Shown piece after piece: positions 9,946 to 17,753 of a stretch of DNA of 64,000 bases (its first letter is position 1; every line of letters begins with the position of its first letter). Under the pieces are notes generated by a model. That model was not told the origin of the DNA and searched no databases. It saw only the letters and a program-made list of their open reading frames with translations. The position numbers and the translations under genes were made by a program. The DNA is taken from positions 310,001 through 374,000 of the forward strand of contig NZ_JAGGPA010000011.1 of the NCBI RefSeq assembly GCF_018614035.1. The letters are read 5' to 3'. Source of the DNA: Streptomyces sp. ISL-96. Lineage in GTDB: Bacteria > Actinomycetota > Actinomycetes > Streptomycetales > Streptomycetaceae.

Positions 9946-10715
9946 CAGATGAGCTGCCGCATCGGAACGAAGTCCGTGAGCAGGATGGCGCGCTCGCCCG
10001 GGCCCTCGCCGGCGCCCTTCCTGATCGGGCCGACGTAGTGGCTGACCAGCTTGTCGGTGATGCCGTACGCCTCAAGTGGGCGGGTCAGCTCGAAGGAGGC
10101 CATGACCTCGCCCTCGGGCACCTGGTGGGGCTGCATGCCGCGGTACTTGGGCGGGGCGATGATGTTGTCGCCGCCCTCCGCGTTGCGCCGGTACATCAGG
10201 TGGGCGAAGACGAACGGCTCGCCGTCCTGGTGCAGTTCGTTCGGGGACGAGACGGCTTCGCCGCCGTCCTCGTCGATCGAGAGCTTGATGAAATGAACGC
10301 CGACGTGCAGCGGCCAGACCGAATCGACGTCGTTCCGGCGGGTCTGCTGGAAGTCGAAGTCGATGATGTCCAGCAGCAGTTGGTTGTTGCGGCCCCGCTC
10401 GCTGATGGCGGGAAGGTTGCGCACCACGCCCGGGTATTCGGGGTTGTGGTCGCCCTGGTAGTAGCCGTTCATCTCGTCGCGCGACTGGTCCTCCGTCGCG
10501 GGAATCCAGCTGAACTCCTTGGACCACGGCAGGTACATGCCGCGGGCGTATCGGCGGTAACGACCGGAGCCCGCGGCGTACGGGTCCTCCGGGAGGTCGT
10601 CGTACTCGCCGGCCAGCGCCCGGTAGTTACTGTCGCTCTCCGTGATGCCGAAAACGTCGGCGAGGTTCCACTTGTCGAAACCGTTTTTGGAGAGTTCCGA
10701 ATCCAGTACGGACAC
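9945..10715 (-). CDS. 2-oxoglutarate/Fe(II) dioxygenase, isoleucine-dioxygenase-like
   Basis: 256 residues from GTG 10715, preceded by AGGGGGAT. It resembles the 2OG-Fe_Oxy_2 family (L-isoleucine 4-hydroxylase type). The iron ligands are visible as H162-x-D164 in ELHQDGEPF and H226 in LVSHYVGP. Family members hydroxylate free amino acids such as Ile, Leu and Met. It is the first gene of the left operon and is directly coupled to the carrier-protein ligase, so it probably makes a hydroxy-amino acid that is then charged, or acts on the loaded residue. Confidence 0.82.
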   Translation of the reverse strand: MSVLDSELSKNGFDKWNLADVFGITESDSNYRALAGEYDDLPEDPYAAGSGRYRRYARGMYLPWSKEFSWIPATEDQSRDEMNGYYQGDHNPEYPGVVRNLPAISERGRNNQLLLDIIDFDFQQTRRNDVDSVWPLHVGVHFIKLSIDEDGGEAVSSPNELHQDGEPFVFAHLMYRRNAEGGDNIIAPPKYRGMQPHQVPEGEVMASFELTRPLEAYGITDKLVSHYVGPIRKGAGEGPGERAILLTDFVPMRQLI

Positions 10716-10897
10716 TATTCAAATCCCCCTAAACGCAAACCACTTCAAGGATCCCAAGAAGATCACGGCCGCGGAACTTTGTAAACTCTCTGTGACCATG
10801 ATCACTGGGGGTGGTTGGCCCCTCTGTGCGGCTGCTACGGTGACGCCGATCGGGCGTCCATGTAGTGCCCGATTCATGTACAGCCGGGGGGCATAGA
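10716..10897. promoter_or_regulatory. Divergent promoter region of the biosynthetic cluster
   Basis: 182 bp separate the GTG starts of the dioxygenase (minus) and the second PPTase (plus). It is more AT-rich than its surroundings, with TTTGTAAACT near 10776 and a small inverted repeat GTGA-N6-TCAC near 10791. A weak plus-strand promoter may be TTGGCC (10815) and TACGGT (10836). Shine-Dalgarno sequences occur at each end. No pathway-specific regulator gene lies in the cluster, so control here must come from elsewhere. Promoter elements are tentative. Confidence 0.5.
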
Positions 10898-11584
10898 GTG
10901 ATTCAGGGCATCCTTCCCGCGCGGGTATTCGGTGAGGAGCTCTTCGTTGACCTGCCGTCAGCGGACCTCTATGCTGCCGAAGTCGACGCGCTGGGCGCGG
11001 TATCGTACGGACGGCGAATGGAGTTCGCCTCCGTCCGGCATTGCGCGAGACGGGCAATGACCGGGCTCGGTCTTCCAGCGGCGCCGGTCGTTCCGTCCCA
11101 AAGCGGCGCCCCGCAGTGGCCCGCCGGAGTCGTGGGCAGCATGACCCACTGCTCGGGCTACCGGGCTGCGGCACTTGCTCACAGGTCTGACCTGCACAGC
11201 ATCGGCATCGACGCCGAACCGCACGGCCCGCTGCCCAGCGGAACCCTCGGTAAAGTGGCGCTGCCCTCGGAGCGTGCCCACTTGGCGGAGCTCTCCGGCG
11301 GCGAGCCCCGCGTGCACTGGGACAAGGTGCTCTTCACGGCGAAAGAATCGACGTACAAGGCTTGGTTTCCGCTGACCGGACGCCCGCTCGGATTCAAGGA
11401 CGCGGAAATCACCCTGGACCCGGAACAGGGAACATTTGACGTCCGCCTCCGCACACAGGGGCCGCTCACCGATGGGCGCGAACTGAGCGGTTTCAGCGGG
11501 CGCTGGACCATTGGGCACGGCATTGTCGTGTCGGCTATCACGGTTTCTACTATTGAGGGGTTTCTCCATGTCGAACGCAATTGA
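10898..11584 (+). CDS. 4'-phosphopantetheinyl transferase (EntD/Sfp-like), second copy
   Basis: The chosen start is GTG 10898 behind GGGGGGC; the open frame extends to 10865 without a better signal. About 228 residues. Motifs: GSMTHCSGYRAAA, SIGIDAEPHGPL and FTAKESTYKAWFP. The layout resembles EntD/PptT-type enzymes more than the 5678-6376 paralogue. It opens the right operon and overlaps the acyl carrier protein gene by 17 bp, which suggests that carrier is its dedicated substrate. Confidence 0.87.
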   Translation: MIQGILPARVFGEELFVDLPSADLYAAEVDALGAVSYGRRMEFASVRHCARRAMTGLGLPAAPVVPSQSGAPQWPAGVVGSMTHCSGYRAAALAHRSDLHSIGIDAEPHGPLPSGTLGKVALPSERAHLAELSGGEPRVHWDKVLFTAKESTYKAWFPLTGRPLGFKDAEITLDPEQGTFDVRLRTQGPLTDGRELSGFSGRWTIGHGIVVSAITVSTIEGFLHVERN

Positions 11585-11813
11585 CTCCAGGATTTCCGAT
11601 GTTCTGCGCAGCGTCGCCGAGCGTCCCGACTCATTCGAAATTACAGGTGAACAGCGCCTGAACGCCGACCTCGGAATCGACTCCCTGAAGTTCATCGACG
11701 TCATCGTCCACGTGGAGGCGGCGTTCGACATCGAGCTCGGCGACGACTTCTCACGCGACCTGGTGACGGTGGCGGACCTGGACACGTACATCGCGGGCAT
11801 CGCCGCCAAGTAA
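11568..11813 (+). CDS. Acyl carrier protein
   Basis: 81 residues from ATG 11568, with GAGGGG 8 bp upstream; the open frame continues upstream but the first 19 codons lie inside the PPTase gene. The attachment motif ADLGIDSLKF is canonical with Ser39, followed by an acidic helix (HVEAAFDIELGDDF). It is followed by KS-beta-like and ketosynthase genes, so it probably carries the growing polyketide chain. Confidence 0.9.
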   Translation: MSNAIDSRISDVLRSVAERPDSFEITGEQRLNADLGIDSLKFIDVIVHVEAAFDIELGDDFSRDLVTVADLDTYIAGIAAK

Positions 11814-11858
11814 TCGCACCTGCTGCTGCTCCTGCCGTCCGGCATCAGCGGCTCTGCC

Positions 11859-12701
11859 ATGGAGAGACACGTGTTTAAGTTCAGCCTTGACCGAGTCGCG
11901 ATGTGTGCGGTGGATCCGGAACAATCACCGGGCGAGGCCCCCGCGGGCGCGCCGGAGGACTTCCACCTTGTCGTCGGAACCGCCGGCGACCAGTTCCGCG
12001 ACTGGTTCACCCGGCTGTGTCTGTACCTCGTACTCCAGGACGAGTACGAGCGCGAGAGCGGCGAGACGGTGATCATCGGGACCGAGTACGGGAACTTCGG
12101 CGCCATGGCGGGGCTGCAGCGCACGGCGGCGGCCAAGGGCCGGCTGATGTCGGCCCAGTACTTCCCCAACGCCCTGACCAGTTCCGCGTCGGCCTTCGTC
12201 AACCTGGCGATCGGCGCCACCGGCCGGAACATGACCCTGAACGCCGCTCAGCTCACTCCGGTCGTCACCCTCTGGCAGGTGCTGGCCGCGCTCGGCAAGG
12301 GCAGTTCGTCGACGGGCCACCTCCTGATCGGCGATGTCTACTCCCCGGAGGCCCTGGGCGACGCGCGGCGCGAGGACGCGGACCTGCCCTGCGAATCCGG
12401 TGTCACGCACGCCCGGTTGAGCACGGGCGACGCATACTCGGCGCGCTTCGACTTCTGGCAGGAGGACGCGGCCTCGGCCGGGCCCTTCCCGGCAAGCGGC
12501 CGGGCATGGGTCGTAGCGCCGGGAGAAGGCGTCGTGCAGACCGCCGAGCCGAAGGAACACCTGGGCAGGAACGGGGCGTTTATCACCGCCGAGTTCCTCC
12601 GGATGCTTCAGGGGCTGGGCCCGGGCGGGAGTGCGGTCGTCGAATGCCGTGCCACGTCCGGCAAGCGCGCCAGTGTGACCGTAACGAAGAGGAGTTCGTG
12701 A
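11859..12701 (+). CDS. Short KS-beta / chain-length-factor-like protein
   Basis: 280 residues, much shorter than a full ketosynthase (about 400). Residues 70-140 follow the N-terminal KS fold: VIIGTEYGNFG, then YFPNALTSSAS and GATGRNMTLNAAQLTP. Aligned with the usual GPN-x5-ACAS block, the catalytic Cys position is Gln131, the substitution typical of chain length factors. The active-site histidines are absent. Short proteins of this kind (Ketoacyl-synt_2 type) accompany ketosynthases in aryl-polyene and other highly reducing type II systems. The stop overlaps the ketosynthase start by one base, as expected for subunits made in equal amounts. Confidence 0.75.
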   Translation: MERHVFKFSLDRVAMCAVDPEQSPGEAPAGAPEDFHLVVGTAGDQFRDWFTRLCLYLVLQDEYERESGETVIIGTEYGNFGAMAGLQRTAAAKGRLMSAQYFPNALTSSASAFVNLAIGATGRNMTLNAAQLTPVVTLWQVLAALGKGSSSTGHLLIGDVYSPEALGDARREDADLPCESGVTHARLSTGDAYSARFDFWQEDAASAGPFPASGRAWVVAPGEGVVQTAEPKEHLGRNGAFITAEFLRMLQGLGPGGSAVVECRATSGKRASVTVTKRSS

Positions 12702-13897
12702 TGAGCCGAGGACCTGAATCCGTATTCGTCACCGGTCTCGGAGCGATCTCACCGGCCGGAGCGGGCAAGGAACGTCTCTGGGACGACCTGTGCACCACGA
12801 CGGCCCGCTTCGAAGAACTGAAGCCCATCTACCCGGGCATGAAACCGGGCATCCTGAGCGGCCGCGTCCCCGGACCGGCCCGCGAGCGCGCCCAGGAACT
12901 CACCGGCCACCGCCCGGCGTACGGGACCGCTCGCTCGGCCTCGCTGTTCGCCGAGTACGCGGCGCTGGAGGCACTCGGCGACGCCGGGTTCACCCCCGGC
13001 CACCCGGCACTGCGTAACGCCGTGGTGTGCGTCGGCAGCAGCGACGGCCAGGCGGACGCCCTGGAGGACGTCGTCGCCGGCCGGTGCGACCCCGCCAGCT
13101 CGGGCGGCTACTCCAGCTACTCCATCTCGGACGACGTCGCCCGCGCCGTCGGCTCGGTCGGCCCCACCTTCACCGTGCACAACACCTGTGCCTCTGCCAA
13201 CGTGGCGCTGTCGTGCGCGCTGGAGATGCTCCAGGCCGGGGTGGCCGACACGGCGGTCGTCGGCGGCGTCGACCCGTACTCCGAGAAGAACCTGATCGGT
13301 TTCAACACGCTGCAGGCGATCGGCCCGCACGCCTGCCGTCCGTTCGCCAAGGAACGGCGGTACGTGACGCCTTCCGAGGGCGCCGGCTTCCTCGTCCTGC
13401 AGACCGAGCGGTCCCTGACGGGCGCCCGCTCTCCGTACGCCGAGCTGCTGGCCTCCGCCGTGAACAACGACGCCAGCCACCCCACGGCCCCGGACCCCGG
13501 CGGTGTCGCGGCCTGCCACCGGATGGCGCTCGCACAGGCCGGCCTCGAAGAGTCGGACATCGACGTGATCTTCGCCCATGGGACAGGCAGTCGCGCCAAC
13601 GACAGCATCGAAGGGGCGATCTTCCAGGAGCGCTATCCCCGGGCGGCGATCACCGCCATCAAGGGAACCGTCGGTCACCTGATGGGCGCCGCCGGAGCGG
13701 TCGGCGCCGTGGCTTCCTGCATGGCCCTGGAGCGCCGCCTGGTGCCGCCGACCAACATCGGCCGCGAGGACGTGGAGCTGGACATCAACCTCGTCACCGG
13801 CGCCCCCCGGTCCGTGCCAGGGCTGCGCCACGTACAGAACAACGCCTTCGGCTTCGGCGGCAACAACGCGATCAGCATCTTCCGGAGCGTCACGTGA
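12701..13897 (+). CDS. Beta-ketoacyl synthase (KS-alpha, type II)
   Basis: 398 residues from ATG 12701. The catalytic Cys163 lies in HNTCASANVAL, His293 in FAHGTGSRAND, Lys321 and His326 in KGTVGHLMGAAG; all expected residues are present. The C-terminal FGFGGNN loop is intact. It should perform Claisen condensation of ACP-bound acyl and malonyl units, paired with the Gln-containing protein encoded immediately upstream. No malonyltransferase gene is present, so malonyl loading probably borrows FabD. Confidence 0.9.
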   Translation: MSRGPESVFVTGLGAISPAGAGKERLWDDLCTTTARFEELKPIYPGMKPGILSGRVPGPARERAQELTGHRPAYGTARSASLFAEYAALEALGDAGFTPGHPALRNAVVCVGSSDGQADALEDVVAGRCDPASSGGYSSYSISDDVARAVGSVGPTFTVHNTCASANVALSCALEMLQAGVADTAVVGGVDPYSEKNLIGFNTLQAIGPHACRPFAKERRYVTPSEGAGFLVLQTERSLTGARSPYAELLASAVNNDASHPTAPDPGGVAACHRMALAQAGLEESDIDVIFAHGTGSRANDSIEGAIFQERYPRAAITAIKGTVGHLMGAAGAVGAVASCMALERRLVPPTNIGREDVELDINLVTGAPRSVPGLRHVQNNAFGFGGNNAISIFRSVT

Positions 13898-14709
13898 CGG
13901 ACGAGCACCACGTGACGGACGCCCTGGGGTACGGGTCTCCGCTCCGGTTGACCATGGACGGCCCGCTGGCCGTCCTGACGATGGACAGTCCGCCGAAGAA
14001 CCTCTTCGACGCCCCGATGTGGGAGGCCTGGAAGGCCGCGCTGAAGTGGCTCGCAGACCATCCACCGCGCGGGCTGCTGATCCGGGCCGAGGGCACGGTC
14101 GTCAGCGCGGGCGTCGACGTCGAGGTCTTCCGTCAGATGTCGCCGGACGACGCCGAGTCGTTCTGGGCCGGGCAACTGGCCACGACCCGGGCACTGGAGC
14201 AGCTGCCGTTTCCCACCGTGTTCGCGGCGCACTCCATGACGCTCACGGCCGCCTTCGAGCTCGCGCTCGCCTGCGACCTCATCGTGGCAACCGGCTCGGC
14301 GCGCTTCGGCCTCGTCGAGCGGGTGGTCGGGTTCACCCCCGCCATGGGCGGCACCCAGCGGCTCGCGGAGCGCGCGGGCCCGGGCCGGGCCCGCGAGGCG
14401 GTGATGACGGGCAAGCTCTACCGAGCAACCACCCTGGAGCGCTGGGGGGTCGTCAATGAGATCTTCGAGCTGGCCACGTTCCGGGAGGACGCTTATGCGT
14501 ACGCCATGGAGCTGGCCACCGGGCCCACCGTCGCGCACGCGGCGACCAAGCAGGTCGTCGCGCACTTCCTGGCCGGTGGCACCGGGGCGGCGGACGCGGC
14601 TCTGCCGGGCATCGCCGCGGAGGTGTCGAGGAGCGAGGACCACCGTCGTTCGGTGGAGGCGTTCCTGACCGAAGGGCCGGGTCACCGGACCACCTGTCTC
14701 GGCCGCTGA
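13894..14709 (+). CDS. Enoyl-CoA hydratase/isomerase (crotonase) family protein
   Basis: Start GTG 13894 overlaps the ketosynthase stop (GTGA); 271 residues. Crotonase features: LTMDSPPKNLFD near the N-terminus, the oxyanion-hole regions VVSAGVDVEVF and AHSMTLTAAFELALACDLIVA, and a C-terminal LYRATTLERWGVVNEIF. The usual catalytic Glu pair of hydratases is not obvious: after the A-x-G-type loop it reads VERVVGFTPAMGGTQRL. Isomerase, hydratase or hydrolase activity are all possible. In this operon it may shift or add a double bond in the polyketide chain. Confidence 0.82.
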   Translation: MTDEHHVTDALGYGSPLRLTMDGPLAVLTMDSPPKNLFDAPMWEAWKAALKWLADHPPRGLLIRAEGTVVSAGVDVEVFRQMSPDDAESFWAGQLATTRALEQLPFPTVFAAHSMTLTAAFELALACDLIVATGSARFGLVERVVGFTPAMGGTQRLAERAGPGRAREAVMTGKLYRATTLERWGVVNEIFELATFREDAYAYAMELATGPTVAHAATKQVVAHFLAGGTGAADAALPGIAAEVSRSEDHRRSVEAFLTEGPGHRTTCLGR

Positions 14710-14727
14710 GCCAGTGACGTGATCCGA

Positions 14728-14823
14728 GTGACCGAGACCCATGTGCCCGAGACCCATGTGACGGAGACCCATGTGACGGAGAGCCGCATGTCGGACAGAA
14801 GCAGGGGGCCTCGATGCCGGTGA
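14728..14823 (+). CDS. Repeat-encoded small ORF overlapping the dehydratase start
   Basis: A GTG at 14728 opens a 31-codon frame with repeated VTETH / VPETH units and a stop (TGA 14821-14823) just inside the dehydratase gene, whose ATG is at 14814. It could be a short coupling or leader peptide, or a chance frame over a DNA repeat. The ribosome-binding signal is weak. Low confidence that it is translated. Confidence 0.25.
   Translation: MTETHVPETHVTETHVTESRMSDRSRGPRCR
14731..14790 (+). repeat. Four 15-bp tandem repeats
   Basis: Four consecutive 15-bp units lie between the crotonase and dehydratase genes. The first three share CGAGACCCATGTG or GGAGACCCATGTG with changes only in the first bases; the fourth (ACGGAGAGCCGCATG) is diverged. 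The unit length is a multiple of three, so a reading frame is preserved through the array. Confidence 0.85.
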
Positions 14824-15269
14824 CCTCGGACCTGGTCGGGCGGAGCTACCCGACCACCGAGCCGTACGAGGTGTGCCGGGAGAAGATCCGGGAGTTCGCG
14901 GCCGCCATCGGCGACCCGCACCCGGCCTACCGGGACGTGGCCGCCGCCCGCGCGCTGGGCCACCCCGACGTGATCGCGCCACCCACGTTCGTCTTCGCCG
15001 TGGTCCACCGGGCCATGGCCGAGGTCCGCGGCGACCCCGCGATCGGCCTCGACATCGACCGGGTGGTCCACAGCGATCAGCGCCTGGAGTTCCACCGCCC
15101 GGTCCGGGCCGGGGACCGGCTCACCGTCACCCTGTACATCGACGCGGCCCGGAGCCTGGCGGGCAGCGGGATCCTGTCGACCCGGGGCGAAGTGGCCACG
15201 GAGAGCGGCGAACCCGTTGTGACGGCACACATGACGCTGATCTCCCGCGCACCACAGAACACAGACTGA
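14814..15269 (+). CDS. MaoC-like (R)-hydroxyacyl dehydratase
   Basis: 151 residues matching the FAS1-like/MaoC N-terminal dehydratase fold: SDLVGRSYPTTEPYEV, then the hotdog catalytic segment FAAAIGDPHPAYRDVAAARA, with VIAPPTFVFAVV and VVHSDQRLEFHRPVRAGDRL. Asp and His of GDPHPAY are the likely catalytic pair. Single-domain proteins of this kind often need a partner to form the active dimer; the partner may be itself or the crotonase. In this operon it would dehydrate beta-hydroxyacyl-ACP after the ketoreductase. Confidence 0.85.
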   Translation: MPVTSDLVGRSYPTTEPYEVCREKIREFAAAIGDPHPAYRDVAAARALGHPDVIAPPTFVFAVVHRAMAEVRGDPAIGLDIDRVVHSDQRLEFHRPVRAGDRLTVTLYIDAARSLAGSGILSTRGEVATESGEPVVTAHMTLISRAPQNTD

Positions 15270-15292
15270 CCCACACCAGAGGAGCGAGTCTC

Positions 15293-16150
15293 GTGCCCAT
15301 CGCCGATACGATCCATCCGGCACAGCACACCGTCCAGCCCGTCAACGCCCGCGTGGCAACCCCGCGCCGGCTGCTGATGTGCCGCCCCAGCCACTTCGAC
15401 GTCACGTACTCGATCAACCCGTGGATGCACCCGGAGAAGCCCTGCGACGGCGGTCGCGCGGTGGCCCAGTGGGAGCAGCTGTACGAGCTCTACACGTCGC
15501 TCGGCCACTCGGTGGAGGTCATCGACCCGATCCCCGGGCTGCCCGACATGGTGTTCGCCGCCAACGGTGCGACGGTCGTCGACGGCAAGGTGCTCGGCGC
15601 CCGTTTCCGCCACGCGGAGCGGACCGCGGAGGGCCCTGCCTACCTGAACTGGTTCGAGAAGCAGGGCTTCCAGGAGACCCTCTGGCCGGAGTACATCAAC
15701 GAGGGCGAGGGTGACTACCTCGTCGTCGGCCGGCGCATCCTGGCCGGAACCGGCTTCCGTACGGACCCCCGGTCGCACGCCGAGGCCCAGGAGTTCTTCG
15801 GTCTGCCGGTCACCGGCCTCACCCTGGTGAACCCGAACCACTACCACCTGGACACCGCGCTGTCGGTGCTCTCCGACACGGAGATCATGTATTACCCGGA
15901 GGCCTTCTCGAAGGGCAGCCAGTCGGTGCTGCGGGCGATGTTCCCGGACGCCATCCTGGCCCGCCACGAGGACGCCGCGGTGTTCGGCCTCAACGCCTTC
16001 AGCGACGGCTACAACGTCCTGTTGCCGCAGGCGGCCACCAACCTCATCGCGCGGCTCAAGAACAGGGGCTTCAACCCCATCGGCGTGGAGCTGTCCGAGC
16101 TGCTCAAGGCGGGCGGCAGCGTCAAGTGCTGCACTCTGGAGCTTCGATGA
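15293..16150 (+). CDS. Dimethylargininase / amidinotransferase-like enzyme
   Basis: Start GTG 15293 behind GAGGAGCGAG; 285 residues. Guanidino-modifying superfamily hallmarks are visible: PDMVFAANGATV (substrate binding), ARFRHAER, the His of NPNHYHLDTA and the catalytic Cys in GGSVKCCTLEL at the C-terminus. Family members hydrolyse dimethylarginine or arginine, or transfer amidino groups. The short length and the N-terminal PSHFDVTYSINPWM resemble dimethylargininase/ornithine-producing types. Its stop overlaps the ATP-grasp start, so the two probably act in sequence. The true substrate (arginine, a guanidine on the product, or a linear amidine) is not evident. Confidence 0.82.
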   Translation: MPIADTIHPAQHTVQPVNARVATPRRLLMCRPSHFDVTYSINPWMHPEKPCDGGRAVAQWEQLYELYTSLGHSVEVIDPIPGLPDMVFAANGATVVDGKVLGARFRHAERTAEGPAYLNWFEKQGFQETLWPEYINEGEGDYLVVGRRILAGTGFRTDPRSHAEAQEFFGLPVTGLTLVNPNHYHLDTALSVLSDTEIMYYPEAFSKGSQSVLRAMFPDAILARHEDAAVFGLNAFSDGYNVLLPQAATNLIARLKNRGFNPIGVELSELLKAGGSVKCCTLELR

Positions 16151-17355
16151 AGATACTCGTACTCGGCCGCGAGGAAGACTCCCTCGACTACCTGCGCTAC
16201 TGCGAGAGCCACGGCATCGAGGCCACGTTCACCGAGCCGCCCTCGCTCGCCGGCATCGACCGGGACGCCTGGCAGGAGGCCCTGCCGGCGGTGGTGGCCG
16301 AGACCACGGACCTGGCCTCCTTCGACGAGATCGTCTCGTTCCGTGACGGCTACCAGGTGCATACGGACCTGCTGCGCCGCCACCGCGGCTGGCCGGCCCG
16401 TGACATCGACGCGGTGAACTGCCTCACCGACAAGACCGTGTTCAAGTCCCACCCCGCGGTACGGGACTTCGTCGCGCCGTACGTCGAGATCGCCCTGGCC
16501 GCCGATCCCCGCGAGGCACTGGACCGGGTCGAGGCGGAGCTGGGCTTCCCCGTCGTACTCAAGCCCTCGAACGGCTTCTACAGCGCGGGAGTCGTGCGCG
16601 TCGACCGGCCCGAGGACTTCCGTAAGGCCTTCGTCTCGGTGAAGCGCGTGTGCGGTCTGCTGCGCGACAGCCGGGGCCCGTCCCAGATCATCGCGGAGCG
16701 GTATCTGGACGGCGACGAGGTGATGGTCGACGGGTTCGTCGTCGACGGCAAGGTCACCTGCCTCCTGTTCCACATCAAGCTGCCCCGTCTGACCGGTCTG
16801 CCGTCCTTCCACGAGACGGGTTGCGTCACCCAGCCCTTCGACGGCGTGAAGGGCCCCGAGTTCCAGGAGATGCTGGAGCGCGTCATCTGGGGCACCGGCC
16901 TGGACAACTCGGCGTTCAACGCGGAATTCCGCTACGACGGCGACGGCCGCCTGTACATCCTGGAGTGCGCCCCGCGTATCTCCGGCGGGGGTGCCTCGGT
17001 CCACAACCTCCTGCGCATCTGCACCGGCCTCGACGCGTACGGAATCCAGCACCGCCTCGGCCGCGAGCCGGTCGGCCTCACCCCCACGCGGCGGAGCGCC
17101 GCGCTGGAGTACGACTTCTGCGCCGCCAAGAACGGCCACCTCGTACGCCTGGAGGACACGGTCGCCCTCCTGCGGGACCTCGACGCGGACACGATCCTGC
17201 AGTACCGCGAAAACGGTCAGTTCGTCTTCGCTCCCCCGCTCAACGTCGAGACCGTGCTCACCGCGTACTTCGCCTGCGAAACCGCGCAGGCCGCCGAGGA
17301 GCTGCTGGACGTGGTCCAGCACAAGTGCGTCATCGAAACCACCGAACAGCCCTGA
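16147..17355 (+). CDS. ATP-grasp ligase
   Basis: 402 residues from ATG 16147, overlapping the upstream stop (ATGA). ATP-grasp features: NCLTDKTVFKSHPAV, the nucleotide lysine in FPVVLKPSNGFYSAGV, QIIAERYLDGDEVMVDGFVVDG, and the metal-binding segment FNAEFRYDGDGRLYILECAPRISGGG. It resembles carnosine-synthase and L-amino-acid-ligase types (ATP-grasp_4). It would form an amide between a carboxylate (amino acid, polyketide acid) and an amine, possibly the product of the upstream guanidine-modifying enzyme. Last gene of the right operon, followed by a perfect stem-loop. Confidence 0.88.
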   Translation: MKILVLGREEDSLDYLRYCESHGIEATFTEPPSLAGIDRDAWQEALPAVVAETTDLASFDEIVSFRDGYQVHTDLLRRHRGWPARDIDAVNCLTDKTVFKSHPAVRDFVAPYVEIALAADPREALDRVEAELGFPVVLKPSNGFYSAGVVRVDRPEDFRKAFVSVKRVCGLLRDSRGPSQIIAERYLDGDEVMVDGFVVDGKVTCLLFHIKLPRLTGLPSFHETGCVTQPFDGVKGPEFQEMLERVIWGTGLDNSAFNAEFRYDGDGRLYILECAPRISGGGASVHNLLRICTGLDAYGIQHRLGREPVGLTPTRRSAALEYDFCAAKNGHLVRLEDTVALLRDLDADTILQYRENGQFVFAPPLNVETVLTAYFACETAQAAEELLDVVQHKCVIETTEQP

Positions 17356-17379
17356 CCCACCGGTTTCACGAACCTCCCG

Positions 17380-17407
17380 AGCCCTGGCCGTTACGACGGC
17401 CAGGGCT
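17380..17407 (+). terminator. Terminator of the right biosynthetic operon
   Basis: AGCCCTGGCCGT (17380-17391) pairs over 12 bp with ACGGCCAGGGCT (17396-17407) around a TACG tetraloop, 25 bp after the ATP-grasp stop. It marks the right boundary of the cluster. Confidence 0.85.
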
Positions 17408-17753
17408 AGGTCTCATTCAGCCGGTGCCGTCTGCGCCGCCAAGCCGTCCAAAGGCGCGCCGCATGGTCTCCGCGATGTTGACGCGGGCCTTGGCATTGGG
17501 CGGTGGGGAGAGGCCGGCCCGGCATTGGTGAGGATCCCCTGAGCAAGGGCACATGTGGTGGCCGAGCGCCTCTCCCACAAGGCGATGAAGGGCCGGCGTC
17601 GATGGTGCGGACAGGGACGACGAACCGCAGCCGTCGACCAAGGCCGGCAGTCCATCGCCGCGGCGATGGTGTCGGCGCGCATCCGGGCAGCCATACCCGG
17701 CGGCGGCGACCAGGTCACCCGTCGACCAAGAAGCCCTTCCCTTACGGTCGGGG
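17408..17753. other. Gene-free stretch, unassigned remnant
   Basis: No complete gene is seen. Minus-strand translation ends in AKARVNIAETMRRAFGRLGG and looks protein-like, but has no start or family I can name. It may be an old coding remnant at the border of the cluster. Confidence 0.4.

Noticed and set aside
14728..14790. CRISPR-like array
   Set aside because: The 15-bp units are directly adjacent with no spacers and there are no cas genes; it is a simple tandem repeat.
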